Positions 15,516-25,143 of a stretch of DNA of 64,000 bases are shown here, in pieces. The stretch comes from Xanthomonas translucens pv. cerealis (GTDB lineage: Bacteria; Pseudomonadota; Gammaproteobacteria; Xanthomonadales; Xanthomonadaceae), in contig NZ_CP038228.1 in NCBI RefSeq assembly GCF_006838285.1, positions 2,914,001 through 2,978,000 of the forward strand, written 5' to 3'. Within the stretch, counting starts at the first letter, position 1. Every line of letters begins with the position of its first letter. Below the pieces are notes generated by a model that was not told the origin of the DNA, ran no database searches, and worked only from the letters and a program-made list of their open reading frames with translations. Made by a program: the position numbers and the translations under genes.

Positions 15516-16607
15516 TCAGACGTTGAAGCGGAAATGCAGCACGTCGCCTTCCTGCACGCGGTATTCCTTGCCCTCCAGGCGCAACCGCCCGGCCTCGCGG
15601 GCGCCGACTTCGCCCTTGTACTTGATGAAGTCGGCGTAAGCGATGGTTTCGGCGCGGATGAAGCCCTTCTCGAAATCGGTGTGGATCACCGCGGCGGCCT
15701 GCGGCGCGGTCGAGCCGGCCTTGACCGTCCAGGCGCGCACTTCCTTCACCCCGGCGGTGAAATAGGTCTGCAACCCGAGCAGCGAATACGCCGCGCGGAT
15801 AACCCGGTTCAAGCCCGGCTCGGCCAGGCCCAGGTCGGCCAGGAAAGTGTCACGGTCGGCATCGTCCAGCTGCGACAGCTCTTCCTCGATCGCCGCCGAC
15901 ACCGGCACCACTTCGGCACCCTCGGTGGCGGCGCGCGCGCGCACCGCATCCAGGTGCGGATTGTTCTCGAACCCGTCCTCGAGCACGTTGGCGATGTACA
16001 TCACCGGCTTGAGCGTGAGCAGGAACAGATCGCGCACCAGCGCCTTCTCTTCCTCGTCCAGGCCCGCGCTGCGCCCGGCCTTGCCGTCGGCCAGCGCGGC
16101 CTGCAGCTTGGCCAGCACCGGCTTGCGCGCGGCTGCGTCCTTGTCGCCGCCCTTGGCGCTGCGCTCGGCGCGATTCAACGCCTTTTCGACGCTGTCCAGA
16201 TCGGCCAGGGCCAGCTCGGTGTCGATGGTGTCGATGTCCGAGATCGGATCGACCTTGTTGTTGACGTGGATGACGTCGGCGTTCTCGAAGCAACGCACCA
16301 CGTGGGTGATCGCATCGACCTCACGGATATGCGCCAGGAACTTGTTGCCCAGGCCCTCGCCGCTGGCCGCGCCGGCGACCAGCCCGGCGATGTCGACGAA
16401 CTCGACCGCGGTCGGCACCACCTTCTGCGGATTGATGATCCTGGCCAGCTCGCCCAGCCGCGGGTCCGGCACCGGCACCACGCCGACGTTCGGCTCGATG
16501 GTGCAGAACGGGAAGTTGGCCGCAGCGATGCCCGCCTTGGTCAGCGCATTGAACAGCGTCGACTTGCCGACGTTGGGCAGGCCGACGATGCCGCACTTAA
16601 TGCCCAT
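15516..16607 (-). CDS. ychF: redox-regulated ATPase YchF
   Basis: YchF is an Obg-family P-loop protein that prefers ATP and associates with the ribosome. Starting at [20 protein letters not shown] it is 363 residues, the family length. The P-loop GLPNVGKS, the altered NKxD region and the C-terminal TGS domain ending [14 protein letters not shown] are present. An in-frame upstream extension is only translated heptamer repeat and is rejected. It lies downstream of pth on the same strand, a common pairing. Confidence 0.97.
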   Translation of the reverse strand: MGIKCGIVGLPNVGKSTLFNALTKAGIAAANFPFCTIEPNVGVVPVPDPRLGELARIINPQKVVPTAVEFVDIAGLVAGAASGEGLGNKFLAHIREVDAITHVVRCFENADVIHVNNKVDPISDIDTIDTELALADLDSVEKALNRAERSAKGGDKDAAARKPVLAKLQAALADGKAGRSAGLDEEEKALVRDLFLLTLKPVMYIANVLEDGFENNPHLDAVRARAATEGAEVVPVSAAIEEELSQLDDADRDTFLADLGLAEPGLNRVIRAAYSLLGLQTYFTAGVKEVRAWTVKAGSTAPQAAAVIHTDFEKGFIRAETIAYADFIKYKGEVGAREAGRLRLEGKEYRVQEGDVLHFRFNV

Positions 16608-16629
16608 GGCGGCCTCCCAAGGCGATGTC

Positions 16630-16787
16630 GGGACCGGGGACCGGGGACCGGGGACCGGGGAAAAGCGCACACATCTGCATGATTAGCCTCATTGGTAATG
16701 GAACAGTCTTGATGCGGGACGGGACCGCAAGCATCAACGCCGGCGCTTTCGCCGTTACGGATCCCCGGTCCCCGGTCCCCGGTCCCG
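16630..16787. repeat. heptamer inverted repeat between pth and ychF
   Basis: The left arm (from 16630) has four consecutive GGGACCG heptamers followed by GGGAAAAGCGC. The right arm (about 16743-16787) starts GGCGCTTTC and contains three CGGTCCC units. About 75 nt separate the arms. The two arms use the same variant of the unit. The right arm overlaps the last codons of pth. Confidence 0.92.
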
Positions 16788-17366
16788 ATCCTTTCCCGTA
16801 TGCAACCGCTTCATCGCCTCGTTGAAATCGCCTTGCACCGCCAGCGGCAGCACCGCGATGGCGGCGTCGATGGCGCGGTCGATCAGGATCTGGTCGTCCT
16901 TGCCGGCACGCCCCAATACCCAGGGTACGACCTTGTCCTTGTGCCCGGGATGGCCGATGCCGATGCGCAGCCGGTGGAAGCCGGCATGCCCAAGCAGGCG
17001 GATGGTGTCGCGCAAGCCGTTCTGCCCGCCATGGCCGCCGTCGAACTTGAGCCGCGCCGTGCCCGGCGCCAGATCCAACTCGTCGTGCGCCAGCAACGCC
17101 TGCGCCGGTTCGATCTTCCAATAGCGCAACGCGGCGGTCACCGACTTGCCGCTGAGATTCATGAAGGTGGCCGGCTTCAGCAGCCACAGCGCCTGCCCGG
17201 CCACATCGACCTTGGCGGTTTCGCCGAACAGCTTGGCGTCCACGCTCCAGCGCGCGCCGGCCCGCTCGGCCAGATGTTCGACAAAACGAAACCCGGCGTT
17301 ATGCCGGGTGTTCGCATGTTCGGCGCCGGGATTGCCCAGACCGACGATCAGACGCAGACCAGTCAT
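16755..17366 (-). CDS. pth: peptidyl-tRNA hydrolase
   Basis: Pth releases peptides from prematurely dropped peptidyl-tRNA. The 203-residue protein has the start MTGLRLIVGLGNPG and the catalytic set N12, H22 and D95 (equivalent to E. coli N10, H20, D93), with the conserved KPATFMNLSG. The last dozen residues ([11 protein letters not shown]) are encoded by the intergenic heptamer repeat, so the natural C-terminus has been replaced or extended by repeat sequence. It lies between rplY and ychF. Confidence 0.96.
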   Translation of the reverse strand: MTGLRLIVGLGNPGAEHANTRHNAGFRFVEHLAERAGARWSVDAKLFGETAKVDVAGQALWLLKPATFMNLSGKSVTAALRYWKIEPAQALLAHDELDLAPGTARLKFDGGHGGQNGLRDTIRLLGHAGFHRLRIGIGHPGHKDKVVPWVLGRAGKDDQILIDRAIDAAIAVLPLAVQGDFNEAMKRLHTGKDRDRGPGTGDP

Positions 17367-17420
17367 GCCGCAGCATCGCTGCAGCGCCTGGAGCCAACGG
17401 CCCGGGCGCTGCGCAGGCGA

Positions 17421-18068
17421 TTACTTGCCGTCCTTCTTCGCCGGCTCGACTGCAGCCGGGGCTTCGGTCGCTTCCGGCTCGACCTCGATCTGGCCGTGCC
17501 TGGCGATGACCACCGCCACGTCGTGCTCCTTGCCCAGCTTCAGCTCCGGCAACTCGACGCCGGCTGGCAGCTTCAGGTCGGACAGATGGATCACGTCGCC
17601 AACGGACAGCGCGGACAGGTCGACTTCGACGAACTCCGGCAGGTCCTTCGGCAGGCACACCACCTGTATCTCGTTCAGCTCGTGGGTGACGACCACTTCA
17701 ACCGACTTGCCGGCCGGCGAGGTGTCCTCGTTGAGGAAGTGCAGCGGCACCGAGGCGTGCAGCGCCTCGTTGTCGTTCACGCGCTGGAAGTCGATGTGCA
17801 GGATCAGCTGCTTGAACGGATGGCGCTGCATATCGCGCAGCAGCACCTTCTGGATGTCGCCGTTCAGGCTCAGGCTCAGGATCGACGAATAGAACCAGTC
17901 GTTCTGGCTGGCGAGCCAAACTTCGTTGTGGTTGAGCTGGATGTTGACCGGCTTCAGTTCGCCACCGTAGACGATGGCGGGGATCAGGCCGTCGCGACGG
18001 AGGCGGCGGCTCGCACCCTTACCCTCGACCTCGCGGCGCTGAACCTTGATTTCATGTGTGGTTGCCAT
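17421..18068 (-). CDS. rplY: 50S ribosomal protein L25/general stress protein Ctc
   Basis: L25 binds 5S rRNA. This is the two-domain Ctc/TL5 form, 215 residues: an N-terminal L25 domain (MATTHEIKVQRREVEGKGAS) and a C-terminal beta domain (residues about 100-190) followed by an Ala/Glu tail rich in charged residues ending KKDGK. It lies between prs and pth, the conserved prs-rplY-pth-ychF order of Proteobacteria. Confidence 0.97.
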   Translation of the reverse strand: MATTHEIKVQRREVEGKGASRRLRRDGLIPAIVYGGELKPVNIQLNHNEVWLASQNDWFYSSILSLSLNGDIQKVLLRDMQRHPFKQLILHIDFQRVNDNEALHASVPLHFLNEDTSPAGKSVEVVVTHELNEIQVVCLPKDLPEFVEVDLSALSVGDVIHLSDLKLPAGVELPELKLGKEHDVAVVIARHGQIEVEPEATEAPAAVEPAKKDGK

Positions 18069-18093
18069 TTGCGTTTACTACCTTGGTTGAATG

Positions 18094-18111
18094 AACCGCC
18101 TCGCGGCGGTT
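18094..18111 (-). promoter_or_regulatory. hairpin in rplY leader
   Basis: On the minus strand AACCGCC pairs with GGCGGTT around a GCGA tetraloop, ending 26 nt before the rplY ATG. It could be a prs terminator without a T-run or a 5'-UTR structure of rplY; sequence alone does not decide. Confidence 0.4.
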
Positions 18112-18149
18112 TTGAGGACTCTTCCGCGACCAGAAGAGTCTGTGAAGCC

Positions 18150-18219
18150 GGGAGCGGGGAATCGGGAATGGAGAATCGGGCAAGGCGCGACACTGCGCCG
18201 TTGCGATTCCCGATTCACC
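18150..18219. repeat. heptamer repeat between prs and rplY
   Basis: The left part reads GGGAGCGGGGAATCGGGAAT and continues to GGGCAAGGCGC. A short right arm with GCGATTCCCGATTCACC follows after about 20 nt. The unit is GGGAATC, matched on both arms; the right arm is truncated. Confidence 0.75.
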
Positions 18220-18230
18220 ACTCTGCAGCC

Positions 18231-19190
18231 TTAATCCACGTACAACGAGCTCACCGACTCGCCGAAGGCGATGCGGCGGATGGTTTCGGCCAGCAGCTCG
18301 GCGACGCTGAGCTGGCGGATCTTGTTGCAGCCGCGCGCGGCGTCCGACAGCGGAATGGTGTCGGTAACGACCAGCTCGTCGAGCTGCGAATTGGTGATGT
18401 TGCTGACCGCCGGGCCGGACAGCACAGGGTGGGTGCAGTACGCGGCGACCTTCAGCGCGCCCTGCGCCTTCAAAGCGGCCGCGGCCGCGCACAGGGTGCC
18501 GGCGGTATCGACGATGTCGTCGACCAGCACGCAGGTCTTGCCTTCGACGTCGCCGATGATGTTCATCACCGTAGACACGTTGGCGCGCGGACGGCGCTTG
18601 TCGATGATCGCCAGATCGGCGTCGTCCAGCCGCTTGGCCACGGCGCGGGCGCGGACCACGCCGCCCACGTCCGGCGACACCACGATCAGGTTGTCGGTGC
18701 CGTAGGCGCGCCAGATGTCGGCCAGCAGCAGCGGCGAGGCGTAAACGTTATCGACCGGGATATCGAAGAAGCCCTGGATCTGGTCGGCGTGCAGGTCCAC
18801 GGTCAGCACCCGGTCGGCGTTGACCGCAGTGAACATCTTCGCCGCGACCTTGGCGGTGATCGGCACGCGCGAGGAGCGCATGCGCCGGTCCTGCCGCGAG
18901 TAGCCGAAGTACGGCACCACCGCGGTGACGCTGGCGGCGCTGGCGCGCTTGAGCGCGTCGATCAACACCAGCAGCTCCATCAGGTTCTCCGCACTGGGCG
19001 CGCAGGTCGGCTGGATCACGAACACTTCCTGCCGGCGCACGTTCTCCTCGATCTCAACCTGCACTTCGCCATCGGAGAAGCGCGACACCATCGCTTTGCC
19101 CGCACGCACGCCCAGCTCCTTGCAGATGCTCTTGGCAAGCGGCTTGTTGGCATTGCCGGAGAACACCAGCAGGTTACGTTGATCTTGCAT
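18231..19190 (-). CDS. prs: ribose-phosphate pyrophosphokinase
   Basis: Prs makes PRPP from ribose 5-phosphate and ATP, feeding nucleotide, His and Trp synthesis. From [15 protein letters not shown] the protein is 319 residues, the class I length. The PRPP-binding signature [17 protein letters not shown] and the ATP-site segment [10 protein letters not shown] are present. The long in-frame upstream extension crosses repeats and is not coding. It is followed by rplY. Confidence 0.97.
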   Translation of the reverse strand: MQDQRNLLVFSGNANKPLAKSICKELGVRAGKAMVSRFSDGEVQVEIEENVRRQEVFVIQPTCAPSAENLMELLVLIDALKRASAASVTAVVPYFGYSRQDRRMRSSRVPITAKVAAKMFTAVNADRVLTVDLHADQIQGFFDIPVDNVYASPLLLADIWRAYGTDNLIVVSPDVGGVVRARAVAKRLDDADLAIIDKRRPRANVSTVMNIIGDVEGKTCVLVDDIVDTAGTLCAAAAALKAQGALKVAAYCTHPVLSGPAVSNITNSQLDELVVTDTIPLSDAARGCNKIRQLSVAELLAETIRRIAFGESVSSLYVD

Positions 19191-19282
19191 GAGGAGTGTC
19201 TCGAGCGGCGGCGGCGAAAAAACTGCGGAACGAAGAAACAGCATGAAACCGAAAAACCCAGGCGAAGCGACGCTTCTACCTG

Positions 19283-19377
19283 TTGAACCCCCGCACATGG
19301 ATGTGCGGGCTTTTGCGAGGGAGTCGCCCCGCTTGACCCCCCGCACACGGATGTGCGGGCTCTTGCGAGGGACTCGC
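19283..19377. repeat. tandem 45-bp hairpin repeat between tRNA-Gln and prs
   Basis: Two direct copies, 19283-19327 and 19333-19377, lie 50 nt apart. Each contains the palindrome CCGCACA-YGGA-TGTGCGG followed by a conserved GCGAGGGA and TCGC. The copies differ at only a few positions. Read towards prs, each forms a stem-loop, so the pair could act as two stacked processing or attenuation signals. Confidence 0.88.
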
Positions 19378-19382
19378 ATAAA

Positions 19383-19459
19383 TGGCAGGGGCGGTAGGAT
19401 TCGAACCTACGAATGCCAGGATCAAAACCTGGTGCCTTGGGCCTCTTGGCGACGCCCCT
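19383..19459 (-). tRNA. tRNA-Gln (TTG)
   Basis: A 77-nt cloverleaf with acceptor AGGGGCG/CGCCCCT, anticodon stem CCAGG/CCTGG with anticodon TTG, T arm with GGTTCGAATCC and encoded CCA. It lies between ispE and prs; the ispE-tRNA-Gln-prs order is common in Gammaproteobacteria. Confidence 0.96.
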
Positions 19460-19473
19460 GCATGAAACTGTCG

Positions 19474-20337
19474 CTATGCCTCCAGCGCGTCGAGCAGCGG
19501 CGAGCGGGTCACGCCGCCAGCCACCCAGGCGCGCAACCCGTCCGGCAAGGACGCCAGCGCGCGCACGGCGGCAGCGCGATCGGCGAACTCGACGAAACAC
19601 CCGCTCCCCGACCCGGTAAGCCGCGGCGTGCCGATCTGCGCAAGCGCCTGGAACGCGACCTGGATGGCCGGTTCGCGGCGGAGCAGCACCGGCTCGAACG
19701 CATTGCCGAGCAGGAAACCTGAAACGAAGTCGGACATTTTCGCGGGCGCAGCATCCCGCGTCAAATCCTCGGCCTGGAACAAGGCCGCGGTGGGCACGTG
19801 AACCGCCGGATCGGCCAGCACATACCAGGCCGGCGACAGGCGCAACGGGGTCAGCCGCTCGCCCACGCCCTCGGCCCAGGCATCGCGACCGCGCACGAAC
19901 ACCGGCACGTCCGCGCCCAGCGCCAGGCCCAGGCCGGCCAGCGTGTCCTCGTCCAGCCCAGCGCCCCACAACGCATTCAGCGCGACCAGCGCGGTCGCCG
20001 CGTCGGACGATCCGCCGCCGAAGCCGCCACCCGCCGGGATGCGTTTTTCGACGCGGATATCCACACCTTGCGCGATCTTGGCTTCTTTTTGCAAAAGGCG
20101 CGCGGCGCGCACCGGCAGGTCGTCGGCCTCGGCGACGCCGGCCACGGAAGCGCCAAGCCGCGCCACCACGCCATCGTTGCGCACGCGCAGATGCACGGTA
20201 TCGCCCCAGTCGAGCAGGCGGAACACGGTCTGCAACGTGTGGTAGCCGTCGGCGCGGCGGCCGGTGATCTGCAGAAACAGGTTCAGCTTCGCCGGCGCCG
20301 GCCAGGCCGACCAGCCACGCTCTCCCACCACGCTCAT
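19474..20337 (-). CDS. ispE: 4-diphosphocytidyl-2-C-methyl-D-erythritol kinase
   Basis: IspE phosphorylates CDP-ME in the MEP isoprenoid pathway. From [12 protein letters not shown] the protein is 287 residues. It has the N-terminal [19 protein letters not shown] and the GHMP-kinase glycine loop [17 protein letters not shown]. The start codon overlaps the lolB stop by 4 nt, linking isoprenoid and lipoprotein genes as in other Gammaproteobacteria. Ends just before tRNA-Gln. Confidence 0.96.
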   Translation of the reverse strand: MSVVGERGWSAWPAPAKLNLFLQITGRRADGYHTLQTVFRLLDWGDTVHLRVRNDGVVARLGASVAGVAEADDLPVRAARLLQKEAKIAQGVDIRVEKRIPAGGGFGGGSSDAATALVALNALWGAGLDEDTLAGLGLALGADVPVFVRGRDAWAEGVGERLTPLRLSPAWYVLADPAVHVPTAALFQAEDLTRDAAPAKMSDFVSGFLLGNAFEPVLLRREPAIQVAFQALAQIGTPRLTGSGSGCFVEFADRAAAVRALASLPDGLRAWVAGGVTRSPLLDALEA

Positions 20338-20987
20338 GGCGCGACGAAGCCCCACTGGTCCAGCAGCAGGCGCACCTTGGCGTCGCCGTTGCGCGCCTCG
20401 ATGCGCCGCGGCAGGGTCGGACGGCCGTCGCTGGGCGGATACCATTCCTGGAACTGGATCTCCCAGCCCATCTGCCGTAGCGCCTGCGGACGCCCTTCAG
20501 CGTCGTAGCTCACCTGCTCCGGTGCGCCTGCGTCCACCGCAACCTGTCCGCGCACCCAGTCCGGCAGCAGATTGACCGGAATCTCCCAACCGGTGGCCTC
20601 GAGCAGCAGCTGCTGCGCGTCCTCGCCCGCGCGCGGACCGCCTTCCAATCCCTCCAGACGGCCGCCGCCACGCTGGCTGTCGCCGCTCAGGCGCCAGCTC
20701 TGGCGGGTCACCGGCGCGCTGAGTTCGACCTGGTACTGCCGCCGCTGCTGCGCCCAGTCGATGCGCCCGCTGCCGCCATTGCGGCCCTTGGTGATCGCCA
20801 CCCGGCCCTGGAACGACCAGTTCGGATGCGCGGCCAGCCAGGCGCCGCGGGCCGATTCGGCCTGCCGCGCGGCGTCGCTCAGCGGCGCGCTCGCGGCCGG
20901 CGGCGCCTGCCGCGGCGCCAACGTGCTGCAGCCGGCCAGCGCCAGCAGCGCCAGCAGCGCCCAGACCGCACGCGCCGCCGACCTCAC
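20334..20987 (-). CDS. lolB: outer membrane lipoprotein receptor LolB
   Basis: LolB accepts lipoproteins from LolA and inserts them into the outer membrane. Using the GTG at 20987 the protein is 217 residues and begins with a signal peptide ending in the lipobox LALAGC. Later segments [21 protein letters not shown] and [21 protein letters not shown] fit the LolB fold. The GTG overlaps the TGA of the upstream TPR gene as GTGA, which supports this start over longer ones. Confidence 0.93.
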   Translation of the reverse strand: MRSAARAVWALLALLALAGCSTLAPRQAPPAASAPLSDAARQAESARGAWLAAHPNWSFQGRVAITKGRNGGSGRIDWAQQRRQYQVELSAPVTRQSWRLSGDSQRGGGRLEGLEGGPRAGEDAQQLLLEATGWEIPVNLLPDWVRGQVAVDAGAPEQVSYDAEGRPQALRQMGWEIQFQEWYPPSDGRPTLPRRIEARNGDAKVRLLLDQWGFVAP

Positions 20988-22681
20988 GGCGCGACCTTTT
21001 CCATCGCCCGCTGCAGCGCGCGATTCTTCGGATCGAGCTTGCGCGCATCGTCGAAGTATTTGGTTGCCTCGTCGTGCTTGCCCTGCTCCCACAGCACCTG
21101 GCCGATGTGCGCGGCGATCTCCGGATCCTTGAACAGGGTCCAGGCGCGGCGCAGCTGGACCAGCGCTTCCTGGGTCTTGCCCAGCCGGTAGAGCACCCAA
21201 CCGTAGCTGTCGATGATCGCGGCGTTGTCCGGATCGGCGGTACGCGCGCGGTCGATCAGCTGCAACGCCTCGCGATAGCGGTGGGTGCGATCGGCCAGGG
21301 TGTAGCCGAGCGCATTGAGTGCGGCCACGTTCTCCGGCTCGGTGACCAGGATCTTGCGCAGGTCGGCCTCGGCACGGTCGATGCGGTCGCGCCGCTCCCA
21401 GGCCAGGCCGCGCGCGTAGAGCAGCCCGTTGTCGTCAGGATAGGCGGCCAGGCCGCGCTCGAATACCTGCAGCTCGCCGCTGTCGTCGCCGCTGCGCTGA
21501 CGCAATTCCGCCTCCAGTACATAGGCATCGCGGCGCGCGGCGTCGTCGGCCTCGGCATCGTCCTGCAGCGCGCGCGCTTCACCGAAGGCAGACTCCTTCT
21601 GCCCGAGTTCGTACAGCGCGCCGGCGGTGCGCAGCCGCGCCTCGTTGCGCAGCGGGCCGCCCGGCACGCCGCGGTACCAGGTCACCGCTTCCTGATAACG
21701 CTTCAGGAACTCGGCGATCTTGCCGAGCAGCAGGCGCCGCTCCGGATCCGGCTGCGCCGCACCCTTGCGCAACTCATCGTACAACGCGCTCAACGCCGCA
21801 TTATCCTGCAGCTTGGCCAGCATCGAGGCGCGCAGGCCGTAGTTCTGGGTGTCCTGCGGGCCGAGCGCCAGCACCCGCGCCGCCGCGGCGGTGTCGCCGA
21901 TCGCGTCGTAGGCGTAGGCCAGCGCACCGCGCAGTTCCGGGTCGCGCGGCGCTTTCGGCTCCACGCCCTGCAGCAGCGCACGCGCCTGCTCGGTCTTGCC
22001 GGCCTGCTGCAACTGGGTGGCATGCAGCAGGGCCACCCGCGGCTCTTCCGGGAAGCGCTTGACCAGTTGATCGACGATGCGCTCGGCCAGCTTCGGCTGC
22101 TCCAGGCGCAGCGCCAGGCGCCCGAACTCCTGCCACGCCTCGAGCTGGTCGGGGATGGCGTTGGCGTCGAGCAACTGGTCCAGCACCTTGGCCGCCACTT
22201 CCGGATCGCGGTTGCCGCTGACCAGCGCCACCAGCGCGTAGCGCCAGCCGCGGGGGTCCTTGTCACGCAGCAGCGCCACCAGCAGGCCGCGCGCCTGGCG
22301 CAGGTTGCCGATGCGCAGCGCCAGCGAGGCCTCGGCGCTGCGCATCGGCAGCGATTCCGGCGCACGCTGGCGCCACAGCGCCAAGGCATGGGTCGCGGCC
22401 GCGTTGTCGTTGGCCAGCATCGCGATGCGGGTCGCGCGCTCGGCCAGGCCGGCATCGCCGGGGGCATCGTTCGCCGCCTGCAGGTACCAGTGCGAGGCAT
22501 CGGCAAGCTGCCCGGCCTGCAGCGCGAACTCGCCGGCCAGCACCGGCGTCAGCGAGGACGAAGCGGCGCTCGGCGCCGGCTTGGCGGTGGTGGCCGGCAT
22601 GGCCGCCGCGACCCCGGTGGCGGGCAGCGCGGCGAGCGCGGACAGCAATAGAACGGTACGGATGCGAATCAATGCGGGCAT
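20984..22681 (-). CDS. secreted TPR-repeat protein
   Basis: A 565-residue protein with an N-terminal signal-like segment ([21 protein letters not shown]) followed by many tetratricopeptide repeats; a clear TPR pair is in the C-terminal third ([20 protein letters not shown] and [20 protein letters not shown]). Members of this family sit beside lolB and ispE in many Proteobacteria and are thought to act in the periplasm on envelope biogenesis, but the exact role is unknown. The ATG at 22681 is preferred to a TTG nine nt earlier. Divergent from hemA. Confidence 0.88.
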   Translation of the reverse strand: MPALIRIRTVLLLSALAALPATGVAAAMPATTAKPAPSAASSSLTPVLAGEFALQAGQLADASHWYLQAANDAPGDAGLAERATRIAMLANDNAAATHALALWRQRAPESLPMRSAEASLALRIGNLRQARGLLVALLRDKDPRGWRYALVALVSGNRDPEVAAKVLDQLLDANAIPDQLEAWQEFGRLALRLEQPKLAERIVDQLVKRFPEEPRVALLHATQLQQAGKTEQARALLQGVEPKAPRDPELRGALAYAYDAIGDTAAAARVLALGPQDTQNYGLRASMLAKLQDNAALSALYDELRKGAAQPDPERRLLLGKIAEFLKRYQEAVTWYRGVPGGPLRNEARLRTAGALYELGQKESAFGEARALQDDAEADDAARRDAYVLEAELRQRSGDDSGELQVFERGLAAYPDDNGLLYARGLAWERRDRIDRAEADLRKILVTEPENVAALNALGYTLADRTHRYREALQLIDRARTADPDNAAIIDSYGWVLYRLGKTQEALVQLRRAWTLFKDPEIAAHIGQVLWEQGKHDEATKYFDDARKLDPKNRALQRAMEKVAP

Positions 22682-22747
22682 CGGGGGCAACCGGGCCGTA
22701 AAATGGGGCCCTGAATGGCCAGCAGCTTATCGCAAGCAACTGAACAG

Positions 22748-24031
22748 ATGACGTTGTGGGTGCTCGGATTGAACCACCAGACCGCGCCGGTCGACCTGCG
22801 CGAACGGGTGGCGTTCGCCGGCGATGCGCTGCCGCGCGCGTTGCAGTCGCTGCGCGCCTTGCCGAACGTCGCCGAGGCCGCCTTGCTGTCCACCTGCAAC
22901 CGCACCGAGCTGTACGCGATCGCCGACGACGCGCAGAGCCTGGCCGACTGGCTGGATTCGCACGCGGCCGGCCTGCACGGCTACCTGTACCAGTACCAGA
23001 ACGCCGACGCGGTGCGGCATCTGTTCCGCGTCGCCACCGGGCTGGATTCGATGGTACTTGGCGAGCCGCAGATCCTCGGCCAGGTGAAAGACGCCTGGGC
23101 GCTGGCGCGCGCGCACGGGGCGATGGGCAACCGCCTGGACCGGCTGTTCCAGCAAACCTTCTCGGTGGCCAAGCGCGCGCGCACCGATACCCGGGTCGGC
23201 GCCAATCCGGTGTCGGTGGCCTCGACCGCGGTGCGCCTGGCGCAGAATTCCTTCGCCCGGCTCAGCGAATCGACGGTGCTGCTGATCGGCGCCGGCGAGA
23301 CCATCGAACTGGCCGCCAGGCACCTCAGCGAAGGCCGCGTGCGGCGCCTGCTGATCGCCAACCGCACCCTAGCCCACGCCCAGGAATTGGCCAGCCGCCA
23401 TGGCGGCGTGGCGCTGCCGCTGGGCGAGCTGGAACGGCATCTGCAGGAAGCCGACGTGGTGTTCTCGGCCACCGCCGCGCGCGAGCCGGTGGTGACCCGC
23501 GCGCAGGTCGAGCAGGCACTGCGCGCGCGCAAGCACAAGCCGATGCTGCTGTTCGACCTGGCCGTGCCGCGCGACATCGAAGCTGGCGTGGCCGAACTGG
23601 CCGATGCCTATCTGTACACCGTGGACGACCTGGAACGCGCGGTCGAGGACAATCGCCGCGGCCGCCGCGAAGCGGCCGAGGCCGCCGAGGCGATCATCGA
23701 CCTGCAGGTGCTGCGCTACATCGAGACCCTGCAGGCCAGCACCCGCCAGGCACCGCTCAAGCGCCTGCGCGCGCACGGCGACAGTACCCGCGACGACGTG
23801 CTGGCCAAGGCGCGGCAGCAGCTGGCCAACGGCAAGCCGGCCGACGAGGTGCTGGAATTCCTCGCCAACACCCTGACCAACCGCCTGCTGCATCCGCCCA
23901 CTGCTGCGCTGCGCGAGGCGGCGCTGAGCGGCGATGCCGACCTGGCTCGCGCCGCCGAGCGCTTGTTCCCGGAAAAACCGGGCTATCTCCATCCCACTCT
24001 GAAGACCGATGACACCGACCCTGCGCCGTAA
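22748..24031 (+). CDS. hemA: glutamyl-tRNA reductase
   Basis: HemA reduces Glu-tRNA(Glu) to glutamate-1-semialdehyde, the first step of C5 tetrapyrrole synthesis. From [20 protein letters not shown] the protein is 427 residues. The nucleophile C50 lies in [24 protein letters not shown] is the second signature, and the NADPH domain has [14 protein letters not shown]. The upstream in-frame ATG at 22715 adds residues not typical of the family. Its 3' end overlaps prfA by 23 nt. Confidence 0.97.
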   Translation: MTLWVLGLNHQTAPVDLRERVAFAGDALPRALQSLRALPNVAEAALLSTCNRTELYAIADDAQSLADWLDSHAAGLHGYLYQYQNADAVRHLFRVATGLDSMVLGEPQILGQVKDAWALARAHGAMGNRLDRLFQQTFSVAKRARTDTRVGANPVSVASTAVRLAQNSFARLSESTVLLIGAGETIELAARHLSEGRVRRLLIANRTLAHAQELASRHGGVALPLGELERHLQEADVVFSATAAREPVVTRAQVEQALRARKHKPMLLFDLAVPRDIEAGVAELADAYLYTVDDLERAVEDNRRGRREAAEAAEAIIDLQVLRYIETLQASTRQAPLKRLRAHGDSTRDDVLAKARQQLANGKPADEVLEFLANTLTNRLLHPPTAALREAALSGDADLARAAERLFPEKPGYLHPTLKTDDTDPAP

Positions 24032-25094
24032 GCTGGAGGCGCTGGCCGAGCGTCGCGAAGAACTCGAACGCCTGCTGTCCGATCCCGAGGTGGTGAACGA
24101 CAACCCGCGCTTCCGCGATTACTCGCGCGAATTCGCGCAGCTGGAGCCGGTCGCCGCCGCGCTGGCCGACGAGGCCGCGGCCAAGGCCGACCTGGCCGCG
24201 GCCGAGGCGATGCGCGGCGATCCGGAACTGCACGAACTGGCCGAGGAGGAAATCGCCGCCGCCCACACGCGCCTGCTTGCGCTGGACGAACAGCTGGCGC
24301 TGCTGCTGGTGCCGCGCGATCCGCGCGACGACGGCAACCTGTTCCTGGAAGTGCGCGCCGGCACCGGCGGCGACGAGGCGGCGATCTTCGCTGGCGACCT
24401 GTTCCGCATGTACGCGCGCTACGCCGAACGCCAGGGCTGGAAGGTGGAAGTGGAGTCGGACAGCCCCGGCGAGCACGGCGGCTACAAGGAGATCGTGGCG
24501 CGCATCGTCGGCCGCGGCGCCTATTCCAAGCTCAAGTTCGAATCCGGCACGCACCGCGTGCAGCGGGTGCCGGCGACCGAATCGCAGGGCCGTATCCACA
24601 CCTCGGCGGCGACGGTGGCGATCATCCCCGAGGCCGACGACGTGGAAGAGATCGCGATCAATCCGGCCGACCTGAAGGTGGACACGTTCCGCTCCTCCGG
24701 CGCCGGCGGCCAGCACGTCAACAAGACCGAATCGGCGATCCGCATCACCCACGTGCCGAGCGGGGTGGTGGTCGAATGCCAGACCGAGCGCAGCCAGCAC
24801 GCCAACCGCGACAAGGCCATGAAGCGGCTGAAGGCGCAGCTGCTCGACGCCGAGCGCAACAGGCAGGCCGCCGCCGAAGCGCAGGACCGCAAGCTGCAGG
24901 TCGGCAGCGGCGACCGCAGCCAGCGCATCCGCACCTACAGCTTCCCGCAGGGCCGCATCACCGACCACCGGGTCGAAGGCCTGACCCTGTACGACCTGCC
25001 GAACGTGATCGAAGGCGATCTCGACGCGCTGATCCAGCGCCTGAGCCACGAGCACCAGGTGGACGAACTGGCGCGGCTGAGCGACAGCCCGTGA
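24009..25094 (+). CDS. prfA: peptide chain release factor 1
   Basis: RF1 reads UAA/UAG and triggers peptide release. The 361-residue protein has the codon-recognition PAT at residues 188-190 and the GGQ at 233-235 ([18 protein letters not shown]). It starts inside hemA, a conserved hemA-prfA coupling. No sign of a programmed frameshift, as expected for RF1. Confidence 0.98.
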   Translation: MTPTLRRKLEALAERREELERLLSDPEVVNDNPRFRDYSREFAQLEPVAAALADEAAAKADLAAAEAMRGDPELHELAEEEIAAAHTRLLALDEQLALLLVPRDPRDDGNLFLEVRAGTGGDEAAIFAGDLFRMYARYAERQGWKVEVESDSPGEHGGYKEIVARIVGRGAYSKLKFESGTHRVQRVPATESQGRIHTSAATVAIIPEADDVEEIAINPADLKVDTFRSSGAGGQHVNKTESAIRITHVPSGVVVECQTERSQHANRDKAMKRLKAQLLDAERNRQAAAEAQDRKLQVGSGDRSQRIRTYSFPQGRITDHRVEGLTLYDLPNVIEGDLDALIQRLSHEHQVDELARLSDSP

Positions 25095-25143
25095 GCAGGC
25101 GCGTACGCCGCACCGCTGCGCGTGCGCCGGCCGCCGCACGCGC

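Noticed and set aside
16608..16670. N-terminal extension of YchF
   Set aside because: The extra residues ([13 protein letters not shown]) are just translated heptamer repeats; the 363-residue form from 16607 has the family N-terminus.
19191..19379. Upstream extension of prs
   Set aside because: It translates the tandem hairpin repeats and adds 63 residues not found in Prs proteins.
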